Of a stretch of DNA of 15,812 bases, positions 13,734 through 15,812 are shown piece by piece. Within the stretch, counting starts at the first letter, position 1. Each line of letters begins with the position of its first letter. The position numbers and the translations under genes are program-made. The notes beneath the pieces are model-generated. The model ran no database searches. It saw nothing but the letters and a program-made list of their open reading frames with translations, and was not told the DNA's origin. The stretch is from Symbiobacteriaceae bacterium (lineage in GTDB: Bacteria; Bacillota_E; Symbiobacteriia; Symbiobacteriales; Symbiobacteriaceae): NCBI GenBank assembly GCA_027356675.1, contig DAHVXO010000153.1, positions 1 through 15,812 on the forward strand, read 5' to 3'.

Positions 13734-15767
13734 GTGAAGCGTTACCTGTCTATTTTGCTCACCATTGCAGTGATCTTGTCGACCATGATCACACCAGCAT
13801 CGGCTGCACGCCCGGAGATCAAATTCCCGGTCACCTTCAATGGCCACCCAATTGCTTTCGACACCGCGCCTGAGATCATCAACGACCGTACATTTGTGCC
13901 GTTCCGGGCCATCTACGAGAAGATGGGCGCCGACATCACCTATGACGCAGGGACGAAGACCATCGATGCCAGGCGCGGCAACACCACGGTGAAGCTGACG
14001 ATTGGCAGCAATACGGCCTATGTCAACGGCGACGCTCGCACCCTGACGGCTGCGCCATATATTAAGAACGACCGGACGATGGTCCCGCTCCGCTTCGTGG
14101 GCGAGGCTTTCGGCAGCTCGGTCAACTATGATCCCGCCACCACAAAGATCTCCATCGTTGACAGCGCGTGGCCCCGCCGTGGCGGAACGCTGAACCTGGC
14201 GATGTGGAACGCCCCCGAAGGCAACTTCAACCCGATCTATGTTGCCGACACCTATGGCAGCAACATCGTCGGCATGATGTACGATGGCCTGTGGCGCCTG
14301 GACGAGAAGCTGACTCCGGTGCCGGCGCTTGCCGAGTCCTGGGAGTGGGACAGCACCGGTACTCAACTGACCTTCAACCTCCGCAAGGATGTCCGTTTCC
14401 ATGACGGCACCCCAATGACGGCTGCCGACGTGGTCTTCACCTACAAGGGCATCTTCCACCCGAAGTACAGGGGCCCGCGTAACAGCGGTTATGAAGGCGT
14501 CCTTGGCTGGGAGGACTATAACAAGGGCGTCAAGGGCGAATCCGCTGCGGATTTCGCCAATGGCTTCGTGTCCACCGGTAACCTTGAGGGCCTTTACGCA
14601 AAAGACGACTACACCGTCGTCTTCAAGCTGAAGGAGCCCAATTCGGTCTTCCTGATCACCCAGACAGGCTTCGGTGCCGTCGACCACAAGCGTTACGCAA
14701 ATGTGCCGATTCAGGACTGGGGTACCGCCCGCGACCCGAACAACGTGTACCCGAACGGCCAGGGCGCCTTTAAGATGGCCCAGTACCTGGAAGGCCAGTA
14801 CGCCAGCCTCGTCGCCAACGACGACTACTGGTCCGGCCGTCCGTACGTCGACAAGGTCCTCTGGAAGATGGTCTCCACCGACGTCGCCGTGGGTGAGATG
14901 CAGCGTGGCGGCCTCGACATGAGCGAGTTCTCCGCCCGTGAGTACGACACCTATAAGGACATGGAGAAGGCCGCTGCCGTGAAGATTACGGAGTTCCCCG
15001 ACCTCCTCTTCCAGATGATGTACTTCAACACGGCCCAGGGCCCGACGGCCGATAAGAACGTCCGTCAGGCCATCAGCTATGCCATCGACCGCAACCAGAT
15101 TATCCATAACCTGATGAAGGATCACGCCTCCACCATGTACGGCCCGATCCATCCGCTGTTCTGGGCCTACAGTGAGGAAGTCCAGAAATACGACTACAAC
15201 CAGAGCAAGGCCGCAGAATTGCTCGACGCGGCCGGCTACAAGCTGAACAGCGACGGCTTCCGCTACAAGGACGGCAAGAAGCTCTCCCTGCGCCTGAGCT
15301 ATCCGCTCGGCAACCCGGTTCGTGTGGCCACCGCTCCGGTCGTGCAGGGCTGGCTGAAGGCCATCGGCATCGACATCACCCTGGTGGCTTACGACTGGCC
15401 GACCATCAACAAGCGGGTCTTCGAAGATCATGACTTCGACCTGCAGTTCATGGGCTTCCAACTGGGCCTCGATCCCGACCCGACCGGCCTGTTCGACAAG
15501 TCGGCCCTGGTGCCCGGCGGCTTCAACCCGACCGGTTGGTGGACCCCCCGCTCCGAGGAACTGATCGCCAAGGGCAAGGCCACCGGCGATATCGAACAGC
15601 GCATGGACATCTACAAGGAATGGGCCCAGATCTTCACCGCAGACGCCCCGGTCTACTTCTTCTACGCTGCCAACACCCTCTATGCCAGTAACCCGCGGCT
15701 GCAGAACTTCAAGCCAATCCCGACTTCAGCGCTGTGGAACCTCGAGGAAGTCTGGCTCTCCAAGTAA
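13734..15767 (+). CDS. ABC transporter solute-binding protein (SBP_bac_5) with N-terminal copper-amine-oxidase-like stalk domain
   Basis: The 677-residue secreted protein has a Sec signal peptide at 1-24 (MKRYLSILLTIAVILS..., cleavage likely after PASA). Residues about 30-143 are a copper amine oxidase N-terminal-like domain with a duplicated motif: NDRTFVPFRAI (50-60) and NDRTMVPLRFV (112-122). From about 148 it is a family 5 peptide/nickel-type binding protein: GGTLNLAMWN, LTPVPALAESWEWDSTGTQL, VRFHDGTPMTAADVVFTYK, then NVRQAISYAIDRNQII. The start is GTG at 13734 after GAAGGAGGT. There is no lipobox and no cysteine anywhere, so it cannot be a lipoprotein, and the stalk domain may hold it at the cell wall. 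A hairpin follows the stop, and permease genes are expected to the right. The ligand is unknown; peptide is the default guess. Confidence 0.9.
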   Translation: MKRYLSILLTIAVILSTMITPASAARPEIKFPVTFNGHPIAFDTAPEIINDRTFVPFRAIYEKMGADITYDAGTKTIDARRGNTTVKLTIGSNTAYVNGDARTLTAAPYIKNDRTMVPLRFVGEAFGSSVNYDPATTKISIVDSAWPRRGGTLNLAMWNAPEGNFNPIYVADTYGSNIVGMMYDGLWRLDEKLTPVPALAESWEWDSTGTQLTFNLRKDVRFHDGTPMTAADVVFTYKGIFHPKYRGPRNSGYEGVLGWEDYNKGVKGESAADFANGFVSTGNLEGLYAKDDYTVVFKLKEPNSVFLITQTGFGAVDHKRYANVPIQDWGTARDPNNVYPNGQGAFKMAQYLEGQYASLVANDDYWSGRPYVDKVLWKMVSTDVAVGEMQRGGLDMSEFSAREYDTYKDMEKAAAVKITEFPDLLFQMMYFNTAQGPTADKNVRQAISYAIDRNQIIHNLMKDHASTMYGPIHPLFWAYSEEVQKYDYNQSKAAELLDAAGYKLNSDGFRYKDGKKLSLRLSYPLGNPVRVATAPVVQGWLKAIGIDITLVAYDWPTINKRVFEDHDFDLQFMGFQLGLDPDPTGLFDKSALVPGGFNPTGWWTPRSEELIAKGKATGDIEQRMDIYKEWAQIFTADAPVYFFYAANTLYASNPRLQNFKPIPTSALWNLEEVWLSK

Positions 15768-15776
15768 GGGAATAAC

Positions 15777-15796
15777 CCCCCGTTGAAGGACGGGGG
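15777..15796 (+). terminator. Hairpin after the solute-binding protein gene
   Basis: CCCCCGT (15777-15783) pairs with ACGGGGG (15790-15796) around TGAAGG, ten bases after the stop. No T-run follows within the window. It may be a partial terminator or an mRNA-stabilising stem, as is common between binding-protein and permease genes. Confidence 0.5.
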
Positions 15797-15812
15797 CGGC
15801 CCGGGGAAAATC

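Noticed and set aside
13653..15461. Leftward 602-codon open frame opposite the solute-binding protein gene
   Set aside because: Low-complexity Val/Gly/Asp-rich shadow translation. The rightward gene has a signal peptide, clear domains and an ideal ribosome binding site.
1..15812. CRISPR arrays, insertion sequences, phage genes or rRNA
   Set aside because: No regularly spaced repeats, transposase or phage domains, or rRNA-like sequence were seen on either strand.

Overview
The window looks like chromosomal DNA from a high-G+C, spore-forming Firmicute, in the manner of Symbiobacterium or a related thermophilic clostridial lineage. The evidence is strong AGGAGG-type ribosome binding sites, many GTG and TTG starts, a T-box leader (typical of Firmicutes), CotF-like spore coat genes and a YesL/DUF624 membrane protein. 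The lineage is inferred. No phage, transposon, CRISPR, rRNA or tRNA gene was found. Most of the window is core metabolism, with several regulatory and structural oddities.

Layout. Positions 1-118 are AT-rich, with a promoter-like site inside an inverted repeat. Three leftward genes follow: a DUF72 protein (147-1052) and a two-gene CotF-like spore coat unit (1199-1886). A rightward Gfo/Idh/MocA dehydrogenase (2122-3195) converges on a Mn-type superoxide dismutase (3253-3870) across a strong bidirectional terminator. Upstream of sodA lies a STAS-domain gene (4027-4371), divergent from uridine kinase udk (4475-5098). Next come two tandem 76-residue NifU-like Fe-S proteins (5262-5492 and 5587-5817) and a small membrane protein (5840-6145). 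These converge on a 667-residue S9 peptidase (6272-8275).

The centrepiece is 8366-10400. A consensus promoter and a complete T-box leader (about 8401-8667) precede an Lrp/AsnC regulator and a class I aminotransferase that overlap by ATGA. The specifier reads best as GCC (Ala), and the acceptor-binding bulge UGGU fits a tRNA with A73. The gene pair resembles B. subtilis alaR-alaT (yugG-yugH). I infer an alanine-synthesis operon that senses uncharged tRNA-Ala and is probably also controlled by its own Lrp-type regulator.

The last third holds a leftward pyrimidine-nucleoside phosphorylase gene (10994-12331) broken by one in-frame TAG. It abuts a DUF624 membrane protein gene (10367-10993), whose 3' end overlaps the end of the aminotransferase gene. 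Then come a divergent, unrecognised membrane-anchored protein (12500-13498) and a peptide-type ABC solute-binding protein (13734-15767). That protein carries an N-terminal copper-amine-oxidase-like stalk domain and contains no cysteine. Peptide uptake, peptide hydrolysis, alanine transamination and pyrimidine salvage suggest a life on peptides and nucleosides, but that link is inference.
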